Positions 55,318 to 63,423 of a stretch of 64,000 nt of DNA are shown here, piece after piece (the first letter of the stretch is position 1; every line of letters starts with the position of its first letter). Source of the stretch: Pelomonas sp. Root1237 (GTDB taxonomy: Bacteria > Pseudomonadota > Gammaproteobacteria > Burkholderiales > Burkholderiaceae_C); assembly GCF_001425055.1 (NCBI RefSeq), contig NZ_LMDK01000001.1, positions 571,845 to 635,844 of the forward strand, given 5' to 3'. The notes below the pieces were generated by a model, which saw only the letters and a list, made by a program, of their open reading frames with translations, made no database searches and was not told where the DNA came from. Both the position numbers and the translations under genes were made by a program.

Positions 55318-56019
55318 ATGCCGACCAAGCCATTAGATCGATCCGCGCGCGCCGCCTTGCCGGCCGGCGCACTGGCGCTGGCCCTGGCCCTGCTGGCGCT
55401 GCTGGCCTGGGACCTCAGCCATCTCGACCTCTGGGCGGTGCGCCTGGGCGGCGACGCCAACGGTTTCGCGTTGCGCGAGGCCTGGGTCACGCGGGTGCTG
55501 ATCCACGAAGGCGGGCGGCTGGTCTCCTACCTGGCCATGGGCTTCATCGTGCTGCTCAATCTGGTGCCGCGGCTGCTGCCCGCGCTGAGCCGGCCGGAGC
55601 GGCGCTGGTGGCTGGTGACGACGCTGGTCTGCCTGGCCGTCATCTCGCTGATGAAGCGCTTCAGCCTGACGAGCTGCCCCTGGGATCTGGCCGAGTTTGG
55701 CGGTGTGGCCCATTACATCTCCCACTGGGTGCTGGGTGCGCATGACGGCGGTGGCGGGCACTGCTTCCCTTCCGGCCATGCGAGCGCGGCTTTCGCCTAT
55801 CTCTGCGGCGGCTGGGCGCTGGCGCGGGCCTACCCGCGGGCTGCGCGCGCTTGGGTGCTGGCCTGTGTGTTGCTGGGCGTCGTCTATGGCGTGGGGCAGA
55901 TGCTGCGCGGTGCGCATTACCCCAGCCACACGATGTGGACAGGTTGGATCTGCTGGGCGGTGACCGTGGCCGCCGCCCAGGTCCGGCCGTGGCGCTTCAA
56001 GCGCGGCGCCGCGGCCTGA
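55318..56019 (+). CDS. PAP2-family membrane phosphatase
   Basis: 233 residues with five or six membrane helices. The phosphatase motifs are KRFSLTSCP, FPSGHASA and RGAHYPSHTMWTG. These match lipid phosphatases acting on lipid A or undecaprenyl-pyrophosphate. Its stop overlaps that of the convergent PEP-CTERM gene by 23 bases. Confidence 0.9.
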   Translation: MPTKPLDRSARAALPAGALALALALLALLAWDLSHLDLWAVRLGGDANGFALREAWVTRVLIHEGGRLVSYLAMGFIVLLNLVPRLLPALSRPERRWWLVTTLVCLAVISLMKRFSLTSCPWDLAEFGGVAHYISHWVLGAHDGGGGHCFPSGHASAAFAYLCGGWALARAYPRAARAWVLACVLLGVVYGVGQMLRGAHYPSHTMWTGWICWAVTVAAAQVRPWRFKRGAAA

Positions 56020-56707
56020 GAGCGGCCAAGGCGGCCAGGCCCCCGAGCAGCAACAGGGCGCTCGCCGGTTCCGGCACCGGCGTGACCGCGCCGGCGTCAA
56101 ACGCGACGCTGCCGCCGGAGCCGAACAGGCCCAGCAGCACCTTCTCGTCGCCGCTGAAGACGGCCGTGGCCGAGTTGGTCTTGAGGTTGAAGCTGCCCTC
56201 CACCCAGGCGCCGAAGCCGCCTTTGTTGTCCTGGGGCCGATAGCGCAGCTTCACGGTGTCGCCCGAGGTCATGGACGCGCTGGCGAAGAGTTCGCTGCCG
56301 CCGCCGCCGCCGCTGATGTGCAGGCTGCTGCCCAGGGTGTCGCTGAAGATCATCTGGAAGAAGGAGTCGTTGCGGCCGGTGGATACCTTGACCACGTCCA
56401 GCGTGACCGTCTTGACGTGCTTGCCCGTCGCGACGGCGAGGAACCACTTGGGAATCGAGACGTCGACATGCTGGGTCCAGGCCAGGTCGGAGAAGCTGGC
56501 CTTGCCGATGCCCCCGCTGCTGACCAGGGTCAGGCCCCAGGAAAAGCTTTCGATGTCGATCCAGTCCTTGTGGTCCTTGTCGGTCGATTCACCGGGAATG
56601 CCGTCGATGTGCAGGAAATAGTCGTTGGCGGCCTGGGCGAGGCCCGCCGTGGCCAGACCGATGGCGAGCACCGCCACGCGCCAGGCCTGCTTGAAACCAG
56701 AAGCCAT
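55997..56707 (-). CDS. Exported Hcp-like protein with PEP-CTERM signal
   Basis: 236 residues from the ATG at 56707 with a GGAG site. A signal peptide (about 1-26, ending LAQAA) is followed by an Hcp fold (about 28-190): NDYFLHIDGIPGEST, then IESFSWGLTLVSSGG, with TGKHVKTVTLDVV and LRYRPQ segments like type VI secretion tube protein Hcp. The C-terminus is a textbook PEP-CTERM tag: VPEPAS, a hydrophobic helix and RPRRR. Hcp itself has no Sec signal. This one should be exported and processed by an exosortase, so its role is probably structural at the surface. Confidence 0.85.
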   Translation of the reverse strand: MASGFKQAWRVAVLAIGLATAGLAQAANDYFLHIDGIPGESTDKDHKDWIDIESFSWGLTLVSSGGIGKASFSDLAWTQHVDVSIPKWFLAVATGKHVKTVTLDVVKVSTGRNDSFFQMIFSDTLGSSLHISGGGGGSELFASASMTSGDTVKLRYRPQDNKGGFGAWVEGSFNLKTNSATAVFSGDEKVLLGLFGSGGSVAFDAGAVTPVPEPASALLLLGGLAALAALRPRRRA

Positions 56708-56835
56708 GTCGAATCTCCTTGCGCCCGGAATGGGCGCAGAGATGCTGGGCAAGAGCGGGGGTGCCCGCCATCCCCACGATGCAAAGGGTTTCCACAGAGT
56801 CGAGGAGGGAACGGGCGTCCTAGACTCGCCGCACA

Positions 56836-57102
56836 GGGACCTGTTCACATGACGGGAATCGGTGCGAGAGGGACTGCGCGGGTGTACGGCTAGGCGTCGC
56901 GCTGAAGCCCGGGCTGCATGCCCGGGCGATGCGCGCAACAACGCTGTGCGCCCGCGCAGCCCCTCTCCCGCAGGGTTGCCGCCCAACAGCCCGCGCACGG
57001 CGTTGCGAAGCCTCGCTGGGGCCTACCCCAGCTTCGTTTCGCGCCTTGCTCGCGGGCTGTTGGGTGGCAACGCATCCGACTCCCGCCATGTGAGCAGGTC
57101 CC
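56836..57102. repeat. Nested inverted-repeat (MITE-like) element (copy 2)
   Basis: A 267-base element bounded by inverted repeats. Terminal arms 56836-56860 and 57078-57102 pair with three mismatches over 25 bases and extend further inward with one indel. Inside, 56975-56995 pairs with about 57050-57071 (GTTGCCGCCCAACAGCCCGC against its complement), and the innermost hairpin (about 56998-57048) has GGCGTTGCGAAGC facing GCTTCGTTTCGCGCC. The inner core is shared with the element at 1295-1384. No transposase is present. It ends 20 bases before the korC-like start. Confidence 0.75.
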
Positions 57103-57122
57103 AACACCACGGAGGAGACACC

Positions 57123-58901
57123 GTGCAGCGGACCGATATCTCGGACCCGGCCTATTTCCACAAGGTCGTCGATTGCCAATGGGCCTGCCCGGCGCACACG
57201 CCGGTGCCCGAATACATCCGCCTCATCGCGCAGGGGCGGCATGACGAGGCGTATTGGGTCAACTGGGTCAGCAACGTGTTCCCAGGCGTGCTGGGTCGCA
57301 CCTGCGACCGGCCCTGCGAGCCGGCCTGCCGGCGTGGTCGCGTGGAAGAAAAGCAGGCGGCCAAGCCCGAGCCCGTCGCCATCTGCCGATTGAAGCGCGT
57401 GGCGGCGGACAACAAGAGCGACGGGTTCCGCGCCATGATCCCCAAGCCCGCCGCGCGCAAGAACAAGCGCGTGGCCTGCGTCGGTGCCGGGCCGGCGTCG
57501 CTGGCGGTGGCGCGTGACCTGGCGTTGGAGGGTTATGCGGTCACCGTCTTCGACGGGGAAGCCAAGCCCGGCGGCTTCATCCGCACGCAGATCCCGCGCT
57601 TCAGGCTGCCGGAGCGCGTCATCGACGAGGAGTGCGGCTACATCCTCGGCCTGGGGGTCGAGTGGCGCGCCGGGCAGCGCATCGAGTCGATGAAGGCACT
57701 GCTGGCCGAGGGCTGGGACGCCGTGTTCGTCGGCTGCGGCGCACCCCGCGGGCGCGACCTGCCCTTGCCAGGGCGCCAGGAGGCCACCGAGCAGATCCAC
57801 ATCGGCATCGATTGGCTGGCCAGCGTGTCGTTTGGCCATGTCACCAGCGTGGCGCCGCGTGTCATCGTGCTGGGCGGTGGCAACACGGCCATGGACTGCT
57901 GCCGCTCGGCGCGGCGCCTGGGCGCCTCGTCGGTCACGGTGACCGTGCGCAGCGGCTATGCGCAGATGAAGGCCTCGCCCTGGGAGAAGGAGGACGCCGA
58001 GCATGAAGGCATCCCCATCCTCGATTTCCATGTGCCCCTGGCCTTCGAGCATGTCGGCGGCAAGTTGACCGGCATGCGCTTCAAGAAGGCGCAGACAGGT
58101 GAGGAGATCGTCATCCCCTGCGATGAGGTGCTGATCGCCGTCGGCCAGGAGAACAGCTTCCCGTGGATCGAGCGCGACTCGGGCATCGCCTTCGACGAGC
58201 ACGGGCTGCCGGTGCTGAACGCGCAGACCTTCCAGTCTTCGCTGCCCCATGTCTTCTTCGGCGGCGACGCGGCCTTCGGCCCGAAGAACATCATCACCGC
58301 CGTCGCTCACGGCCATGAGGCGGCCGTCAGCATCGACCGTCTGCTGCACGGCGAGCCGGTCACACAGCGCCCGCCGCCGCACGTCAACCTCGTGTCTCAG
58401 AAGATGGGCATCCACGAGTGGAGCTACGACAACGCGATCACCAACGACTTGCGCAGCAAGGTGCCCTGGACGGCTGCCAACATCGCGCTGGCCAGCATCA
58501 AGGTCGAGGTCGAACTGGGCTTCGACGCCGCCACCGCCTTCAAGGAGGCGCAGCGCTGCCTGAACTGCGATGTGCAGACGGTGTTCGCGCCCAAGCTGTG
58601 CATCGAGTGCGATGCCTGCGTGGACATCTGCCCGATGGACTGCATCACCTTTACCGACAACGGCGATGACCTGCGCGAGCGGCTCAAGGCACCGGCGCTG
58701 AACCTGATGCAGGACGTCTATGTCGAGGGCGGTCTCAAGACTGGCCGCGTGATGGCCAAGGACGAGGACGTCTGCCTGCACTGCGGCCTGTGCGCCGAAC
58801 GCTGTCCGACGGGAGCCTGGGACATGCAGAAGTTCCTGCTGGTCACCGCCAAGGCCGGCGCGGCCTGCCGTGACACCGCGACACGCAAGGAGGTGGTATG
58901 A
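57123..58901 (+). CDS. FAD/NADP/Fe-S subunit of 2-oxoacid oxidoreductase
   Basis: 592 residues from a GTG at 57123 with a GGAGGA site 6 bases upstream. The N-terminus is GltD-like (CQWACPAHTPVPEY, then TCDRPCEPACRRG for 4Fe-4S). FAD- and NADP-binding GAGPASLAVA and GGGNTAMD follow. The C-terminus has two ferredoxin clusters CIECDACVDICPMDC and CLHCGLCAERCPTGA. With the next two genes it resembles the KorC-type subunit of 2-oxoglutarate:NADP+ oxidoreductase of Azoarcus. It would carry electrons from the thiamine subunits to NADP. Confidence 0.85.
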   Translation: MQRTDISDPAYFHKVVDCQWACPAHTPVPEYIRLIAQGRHDEAYWVNWVSNVFPGVLGRTCDRPCEPACRRGRVEEKQAAKPEPVAICRLKRVAADNKSDGFRAMIPKPAARKNKRVACVGAGPASLAVARDLALEGYAVTVFDGEAKPGGFIRTQIPRFRLPERVIDEECGYILGLGVEWRAGQRIESMKALLAEGWDAVFVGCGAPRGRDLPLPGRQEATEQIHIGIDWLASVSFGHVTSVAPRVIVLGGGNTAMDCCRSARRLGASSVTVTVRSGYAQMKASPWEKEDAEHEGIPILDFHVPLAFEHVGGKLTGMRFKKAQTGEEIVIPCDEVLIAVGQENSFPWIERDSGIAFDEHGLPVLNAQTFQSSLPHVFFGGDAAFGPKNIITAVAHGHEAAVSIDRLLHGEPVTQRPPPHVNLVSQKMGIHEWSYDNAITNDLRSKVPWTAANIALASIKVEVELGFDAATAFKEAQRCLNCDVQTVFAPKLCIECDACVDICPMDCITFTDNGDDLRERLKAPALNLMQDVYVEGGLKTGRVMAKDEDVCLHCGLCAERCPTGAWDMQKFLLVTAKAGAACRDTATRKEVV

Positions 58902-58914
58902 CGACGACCCCCAC

Positions 58915-58978
58915 GCGCGCTTCGCGCACTGCCCCCCGAGGGGGCTCGGCCTCCCTAGGGGCGGCCCGTCGGGAGGCC
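58915..58978. repeat. Hairpin cluster carrying the korA ribosome site
   Basis: Three stems in the 79-base gap: GCGCG-ctt-CGCGC (58915-58927), GCCCCC-cga-GGGGGC (58931-58945) and GGCCTCCC (58948-58955) with GGGAGGCC (58971-58978). The last right arm contains the only ribosome site for the next gene, four bases before its ATG. Confidence 0.8.
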
Positions 58979-58980
58979 GC

Positions 58981-60816
58981 ATGAGCCGCATCGAAGCCGT
59001 CAACGACTTCGTCGTCAAGTTCGCCAACGTCAACGGCTCTGGCTCGGCTTCGGCCAACGAGTTGTTTGCGCGCGCCATCCTGCGCATGGGCGTGCCGGTC
59101 AGCCCGCGCAACATCTTCCCGAGCAATATCCAGGGCCTGCCGACCTGGTACGAGGTGCGCGTCTGCGAGGCCGGCTGGCTGGGCCGGCGCGGCGGCGTGG
59201 ACCTGATGGTGGCCATGAACCCGCAGACCTGGGCCCAGGACCTGGCCGAGATCCAGCCTGGCGGCTATCTGTTCTACGACAGCACCAAGCCCATGCCGGC
59301 CAGCGCCTTCCGGCCCGACATCCACGTCATCGGCATGCCGGCCACGGCCATCTGCAACGCGACCTACGACGTGCCGCGCGAACGCACGCTGTTCAAGAAC
59401 ATCCTCGTGCTCGGCGCCTTGAGCGAGCTGATGGGCATCGAAGCCGCTGTCATCGAGAAGCTGTTTGCGGAGCAGTACAAGGGCAAGGAGAGGCTGCTGG
59501 ACTCCAATGTGCGCGCCCTGCACGCGGGCCGCGAGTTCGCGCGCGACCATCTGTCGGTGCAACCTTTCGGGCTCAAGGTCAAGACGGCCGATGCGGTCGG
59601 CGACAAGATCTTCATTGAGGGCAATGCGGCGACAGCCCTGGGCTGCGTCTACGGCGGCGCCACCGTTTGCGCCTGGTACCCGATCACGCCGTCGTCCTCG
59701 GTCGCCGAAGCCTTCGAGAAATACGCAACCAAGTTCCGCACCGACCCCGAGACCGGCGAAAAGCGTTACGCCATCGTGCAGGCCGAGGACGAGATCGCCT
59801 CCATCGGCATCATCACCGGCGCCGGCTGGAACGGTGCGCGCGCCTTCACCTGCACGTCCGGCCCCGGCGTGTCGCTGATGACCGAGTTCCTGGGCCTGGC
59901 CTATTTCGCCGAGATTCCCTTCGTCGTCATCGACGTGCAGCGCGGTGGCCCCAGCACCGGCATGCCCACGCGCACCCAGCAGGCCGACCTGCTCTCCAGC
60001 GCCTATGCCTCACATGGCGACACCCAGCACGTGCTGCTGCTGCCCGAGGACCCGCGCGAATGCTTCGAATTCGCGGCCGATGCGCTGGACCTGGCCGAGC
60101 GCCTGCAGACGCCCGTCTTCTTGATGAGCGACCTGGACATCGGCATGAACCAGCGCTTGTGCGCGCCGCTCGAATGGAACGACGAGCGTCGCTACGACCG
60201 CGGCAAGGTCATGACGGCCGAGCAGCTGGACGCCGGCAAGGAGTTTGCGCGCTACAAGGATGTGGACGGCGACGGCATCCCCTGGCGCACCCTGCCCGGC
60301 ACGCACGCCAGCAAGGGCGCCTACTTCACGCGCGGCACGACGAGGAACGAGCAGGCCCTCTACTCCGAGCGCGGTGACGACTACATCCGCAACGTCGAGC
60401 GCCTGCGCGCCAAGTTCGCCACCGCCGCGTTGCTGGCGCCTCAGCCGCTGGTGCGTGCCGCCGCGCAGAAGACCAGCGTCGGCGTTCTCTATTTCGGCTC
60501 CACTTCGCCAGCCATGGATGAGGCGCTGGTGACGCTGGCCGAGGCTGGCATCCATATCGACGCGATGAGGTTGCGTGCCTACCCCTTCCCGCCGTCGGTG
60601 GCCGAGTTCATCGCCGCGCATGGCGCCGTCTTCGTCGTCGAGCAGAACCGCGATGCGCAGATGCGCCGCATGTTGGTCAACGAGCTGGAGGTGGCGCCGG
60701 CTCACCTCACGCCGGTGCTGCACTACGACGGCACGCCGATCACGGCCCGCTTCATCATCGACGCGATCACGCGTCATGTGCATGCGCTGGCCACGGCGCC
60801 GAGGAGTGCAGCATGA
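58981..60816 (+). CDS. korA: 2-oxoacid oxidoreductase gamma-alpha subunit
   Basis: 611 residues. A fused gamma domain (about 10-190, GSGSASANELFARAI) precedes the alpha/pyrimidine-binding domain (about 205-600, CAWYPITPSSSVAE and QAEDEIASIGIITGAG). It binds the 2-oxoacid and CoA side of the thiamine enzyme. The assigned substrate, 2-oxoglutarate, rests on the family and operon; the specificity is not proved. Its stop overlaps the beta-subunit start by ATGA. Confidence 0.88.
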   Translation: MSRIEAVNDFVVKFANVNGSGSASANELFARAILRMGVPVSPRNIFPSNIQGLPTWYEVRVCEAGWLGRRGGVDLMVAMNPQTWAQDLAEIQPGGYLFYDSTKPMPASAFRPDIHVIGMPATAICNATYDVPRERTLFKNILVLGALSELMGIEAAVIEKLFAEQYKGKERLLDSNVRALHAGREFARDHLSVQPFGLKVKTADAVGDKIFIEGNAATALGCVYGGATVCAWYPITPSSSVAEAFEKYATKFRTDPETGEKRYAIVQAEDEIASIGIITGAGWNGARAFTCTSGPGVSLMTEFLGLAYFAEIPFVVIDVQRGGPSTGMPTRTQQADLLSSAYASHGDTQHVLLLPEDPRECFEFAADALDLAERLQTPVFLMSDLDIGMNQRLCAPLEWNDERRYDRGKVMTAEQLDAGKEFARYKDVDGDGIPWRTLPGTHASKGAYFTRGTTRNEQALYSERGDDYIRNVERLRAKFATAALLAPQPLVRAAAQKTSVGVLYFGSTSPAMDEALVTLAEAGIHIDAMRLRAYPFPPSVAEFIAAHGAVFVVEQNRDAQMRRMLVNELEVAPAHLTPVLHYDGTPITARFIIDAITRHVHALATAPRSAA

Positions 60817-61865
60817 CCTATCTTGCGAAGCCCAAGCTGCACCATCCCAGCCTGACCAAGAACGCGGTCGGCTACACGCGCCGCGACTACGAAGGCAAGG
60901 TCTCGACGCTGTGCGCCGGCTGCGGCCACGACTCCATCTCCGGCGCCATCGTGCAGGCCTGCTGGCAGCTCGACATCGAGCCGCACCGCGTCGCCAAGCT
61001 CAGCGGCATCGGCTGCTCAAGCAAGACGCCCGACTACTTCCTCGGTGCCAGCCACGGCTTCAACACCGTGCATGGGCGCATGCCCAGCGTGCTGACCGGC
61101 GCCTACCTCGCCAACCGCGAGCTGCTGTATCTGGGCGTCTCCGGTGACGGCGACTCGGCCTCCATCGGCCTGGGCCAGTTCGCGCACGCCATGCGGCGCG
61201 GCGTGCGCATGGTCTACATCGTCGAGAACAATGGCGTCTATGGCCTCACCAAGGGCCAGTTCAGCGCCACGGCCGATAAAGGCTCGGTCGCCAAGAAGGG
61301 CGCAACCAACAACGACACCGCCATCGACCTCGCGGCCCTCGCGCTGCAGCTCGGCGCCACCTTCGTCGCGCGCAGCTTCTCGGGCGACAAGACCCAGCTC
61401 GTGCCCCTCATTGAAGGCGCCATGCGCCACGGCGGCGCGGCCTTCATCGACGTCATCAGCCCCTGCGTGGCCTTCAACAACCACGCCGGCTCGACGCGCA
61501 GTTATGACCATGTCCGCGACCACAACGAGGCGCTGAACCGCATCGACTTCATCGACCTGGCCGAGGAGCAGGTCGTCGAGCACTCGCCCGATGTCATCGA
61601 CGTGCCGCAGGCCGATGGCAGCACGCTGCGGCTGCGCAAGATGGCGCCCGACTACGACCCGACCGACCGCCTGAACGCGATGCATGCGATGCAACTCCAT
61701 GCCGCAGCCGGCGAGATTGCCACTGGCCTGCTCTATGTCGACCCGGCGGCCAGGGATTGGCACGCTGCCCAGCGCACGGCCACGGTGCCTTTGAACACCC
61801 TGGGCGAAGCAGCACTTTGCCCGGGCGCCGCCGCCCTCGCCAAGATCAACGCCAGCCTGCGATAG
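60813..61865 (+). CDS. korB: 2-oxoacid oxidoreductase beta subunit
   Basis: 350 residues. The thiamine-diphosphate-binding LCAGCGHDSISG and GDGDSASIGLGQ, then VENNGVYGLTKGQ, are intact. With the alpha subunit it forms the catalytic pair; electrons leave through the FAD/Fe-S subunit. Homologues in Thauera and Azoarcus supply electrons for aromatic ring reduction, while here the genes lie in an otherwise aerobic gene set. Confidence 0.9.
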   Translation: MTYLAKPKLHHPSLTKNAVGYTRRDYEGKVSTLCAGCGHDSISGAIVQACWQLDIEPHRVAKLSGIGCSSKTPDYFLGASHGFNTVHGRMPSVLTGAYLANRELLYLGVSGDGDSASIGLGQFAHAMRRGVRMVYIVENNGVYGLTKGQFSATADKGSVAKKGATNNDTAIDLAALALQLGATFVARSFSGDKTQLVPLIEGAMRHGGAAFIDVISPCVAFNNHAGSTRSYDHVRDHNEALNRIDFIDLAEEQVVEHSPDVIDVPQADGSTLRLRKMAPDYDPTDRLNAMHAMQLHAAAGEIATGLLYVDPAARDWHAAQRTATVPLNTLGEAALCPGAAALAKINASLR

Positions 61866-61986
61866 CAGGCGCGGGCCGTCCTCGTGCCCGCGGCGAGTGT
61901 GATGACCGGATGATCCCAAGGTGGGTCACTCGGGTCAATCCGGACAGTGTTTCCCTTGATCGAAGTCTTGCCGCCAGCGCCTAGTC

Positions 61987-62014
61987 TTGACGCGCTTGGG
62001 CGTTTTGCAAAATT
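61987..62014 (+). promoter_or_regulatory. Possible retron promoter
   Basis: TTGACG (61987-61992) followed at 15-16 bases by CAAAAT/AAAATT (62008-62014), in a locally AT-richer stretch. A second perfect -35 hexamer TTGACA at 62017 has no -10 partner. This is a weak match, so the assignment is tentative. Confidence 0.35.
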
Positions 62015-62017
62015 CAT

Positions 62018-62205
62018 TGACAGGGACTTTCAGTCCGTGGAGACCTTCTGGCCTCTGCCGTAGTCGCTTCCCTCTTCGGGGGCGCGTTCCCCCGGGGCTT
62101 GGACGCCCCGGTGTTAACGGGTTGGGTAGCAGGGTGCACTCGCCACGCTTTGCGCATGCACAGCCGTTTGGAGCCTCCAACTGGGAGGCGCTGTGCAGAA
62201 AGGAT
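62018..62205 (+). ncRNA. Candidate retron msr-msd RNA
   Basis: A structured leader between the promoter and the small ORF. Stems: GGACT-ttc-AGTCC (62024-62036); CCGGGGC (62092-62098) with GCCCCGG (62105-62111); and a long hairpin with outer arms TGCACAGC/GCTGTGCA (62157-62164 and 62190-62197) around GCCTCC/GGAGGC. The short leading hairpin and long trailing hairpin upstream of a retron RT fit an msr-msd layout. I could not find a convincing a1/a2 end pairing or fix the branching guanosine, so ends are approximate. Confidence 0.45.
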
Positions 62206-62211
62206 GCCTTT

Positions 62212-62340
62212 ATGGCAAAGCAGCAACGACGTCCAAGCCGTCGGCGAGCGTTGAAAGACACCCTCTGGGCGAAGCTGGAGCTGGCTTTGAGAGCCACCGC
62301 CAGTGTGGTCTGGCTCATCAAGACCTTCTGGGGGGTCTGA
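62212..62340 (+). CDS. 42-residue basic-hydrophobic ORF in retron
   Basis: 42 codons with an AAGGA site 8 bases upstream. The first 15 residues are very basic (KQQRRPSRRR), and the rest is an amphipathic to hydrophobic helix (ALRATASVVWLIKTFWGV). It lies between the structured leader and the reverse transcriptase, 37 bases before the RT ATG. It might be the retron effector, an accessory peptide, or a chance frame inside the RNA gene. No homologue is recalled. Confidence 0.5.
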   Translation: MAKQQRRPSRRRALKDTLWAKLELALRATASVVWLIKTFWGV

Positions 62341-62377
62341 TGGGAATGTCTTCAACACCCCTGTTTTCTCAGCATCA

Positions 62378-63385
62378 ATGAAGCGTCCTTATCTTTCCAA
62401 TCAAAGTCCGCTGTACTGTCTTGAAAGCCGAAAACGGCTGGCTGGCGAAATACTGGGACTGTCGCTGCCGAAGTTGGAAGGCCTTGCGGCGCGGGCGAAC
62501 AATTACCGTGAATGCACCCGCGTCACGGGTGGCAAACAGCGAACGGTTCATGTTCCGATGCCGTTGCTTCTCGCGGTCCATCGGCGCCTTGCAGTGCTGC
62601 TGAATCGAATAGCCGTGCCGCATTACCTGCAGTCCGGGCAGACACATCGATCGCATCTGACAAACGCGCGTGCGCATGAGACGGCGCGCAACATCGCGAA
62701 GCTGGATATTCGCCACTTCTACCCCTCGATCACGAAGGACAGAGTCTGGCACCTCTTCGTCGATGGGATGCTGTGTTCCCGAGATGTGGCATCGCTGCTT
62801 GCAAGGCTTTTTACGCATCAAGGCAGCGCTCCCATCGGCAGCCCGGTCAGTCAGGTGCTTGCATTTCACGTGGTTCGGCCAATGCTGGATGAATTGCAGG
62901 AACTTGCGTCGCGGCACAGGCTCCGCTTCACGTGCTATGTGGACGATCTGACGTTCTCGGGTGATGGCGCGGATCATGGCTTCCTCGCGCTGGCCGGTGA
63001 TGTCGCGCGGAGGCATGGTTTCCTTCCTCATGCAGAAGCCTGCTACGGACCGGGCGAGGACAAGCTCGTCACGGGCGTGATGTTGACGCGCGACGGGCTG
63101 CGGGTTCCTGCGCCTCAGCTGCGCCGCATCGACGCGGCGCGTCAGGAACTGCTATTGGCCGAGGGAAATGAGTCGCGTCGTGTATTGCTGTCTCGCCTGA
63201 TCGGGCATCTCGCCGCGGCAGCCAGCGTCGACGATAGCTTTCGGCCGGAGTTGAGCAGCCGCTGTTTTGCGGCACGCAAGCTCGCTGCAGCCCTGCCCGC
63301 CCGACCATCGCCGTCAGACAGCAAAGTCGCGAGTGTTGTTCCCCGTTTGCGCCCTATGAGGCTGAGCTACGGCGTCGGGACGTGA
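62378..63385 (+). CDS. Retron-type reverse transcriptase
   Basis: 335 residues from the ATG at 62378. Retron signatures are present: NARAH at 96-100 (NAxxH, region X), the palm YVDD at 187-190 in CYVDDLTFSG, and VTG at 231-233 (region Y). The usual LPQGxPTSP block reads APIGSPVSQ, and the palm has YVDD in place of the more common YADD, so this is a diverged clade. It should prime from a 2'-OH of msr RNA and copy msd. No recognised effector domain is fused to it. The 5' part is lower in GC than neighbours, suggesting transfer. Confidence 0.9.
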   Translation: MKRPYLSNQSPLYCLESRKRLAGEILGLSLPKLEGLAARANNYRECTRVTGGKQRTVHVPMPLLLAVHRRLAVLLNRIAVPHYLQSGQTHRSHLTNARAHETARNIAKLDIRHFYPSITKDRVWHLFVDGMLCSRDVASLLARLFTHQGSAPIGSPVSQVLAFHVVRPMLDELQELASRHRLRFTCYVDDLTFSGDGADHGFLALAGDVARRHGFLPHAEACYGPGEDKLVTGVMLTRDGLRVPAPQLRRIDAARQELLLAEGNESRRVLLSRLIGHLAAAASVDDSFRPELSSRCFAARKLAAALPARPSPSDSKVASVVPRLRPMRLSYGVGT

Positions 63386-63423
63386 TGCGGGTGTGTTGCA
63401 AGGCCTGAGATGATGCGCAGACT

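Noticed and set aside
56820-59216. A very long minus-strand open frame (798 codons) across the kor genes.
   Set aside because: The plus-strand genes have clear motifs; the antisense frame is a by-product of high GC and gives no recognisable protein.
62041-62331. An 11-base direct repeat AGACCTTCTGG at 62041 and 62321 as insertion borders.
   Set aside because: Short, with one copy inside the small ORF and no other element ends; not enough to support an insertion.
62013-62383. TTCATTGA (62013-62020) and TCAATGAA (62376-62383) as retron a1/a2 ends.
   Set aside because: Only 8 bases pair, the pairing does not extend, and it would include the RT start codon; chance is likely.
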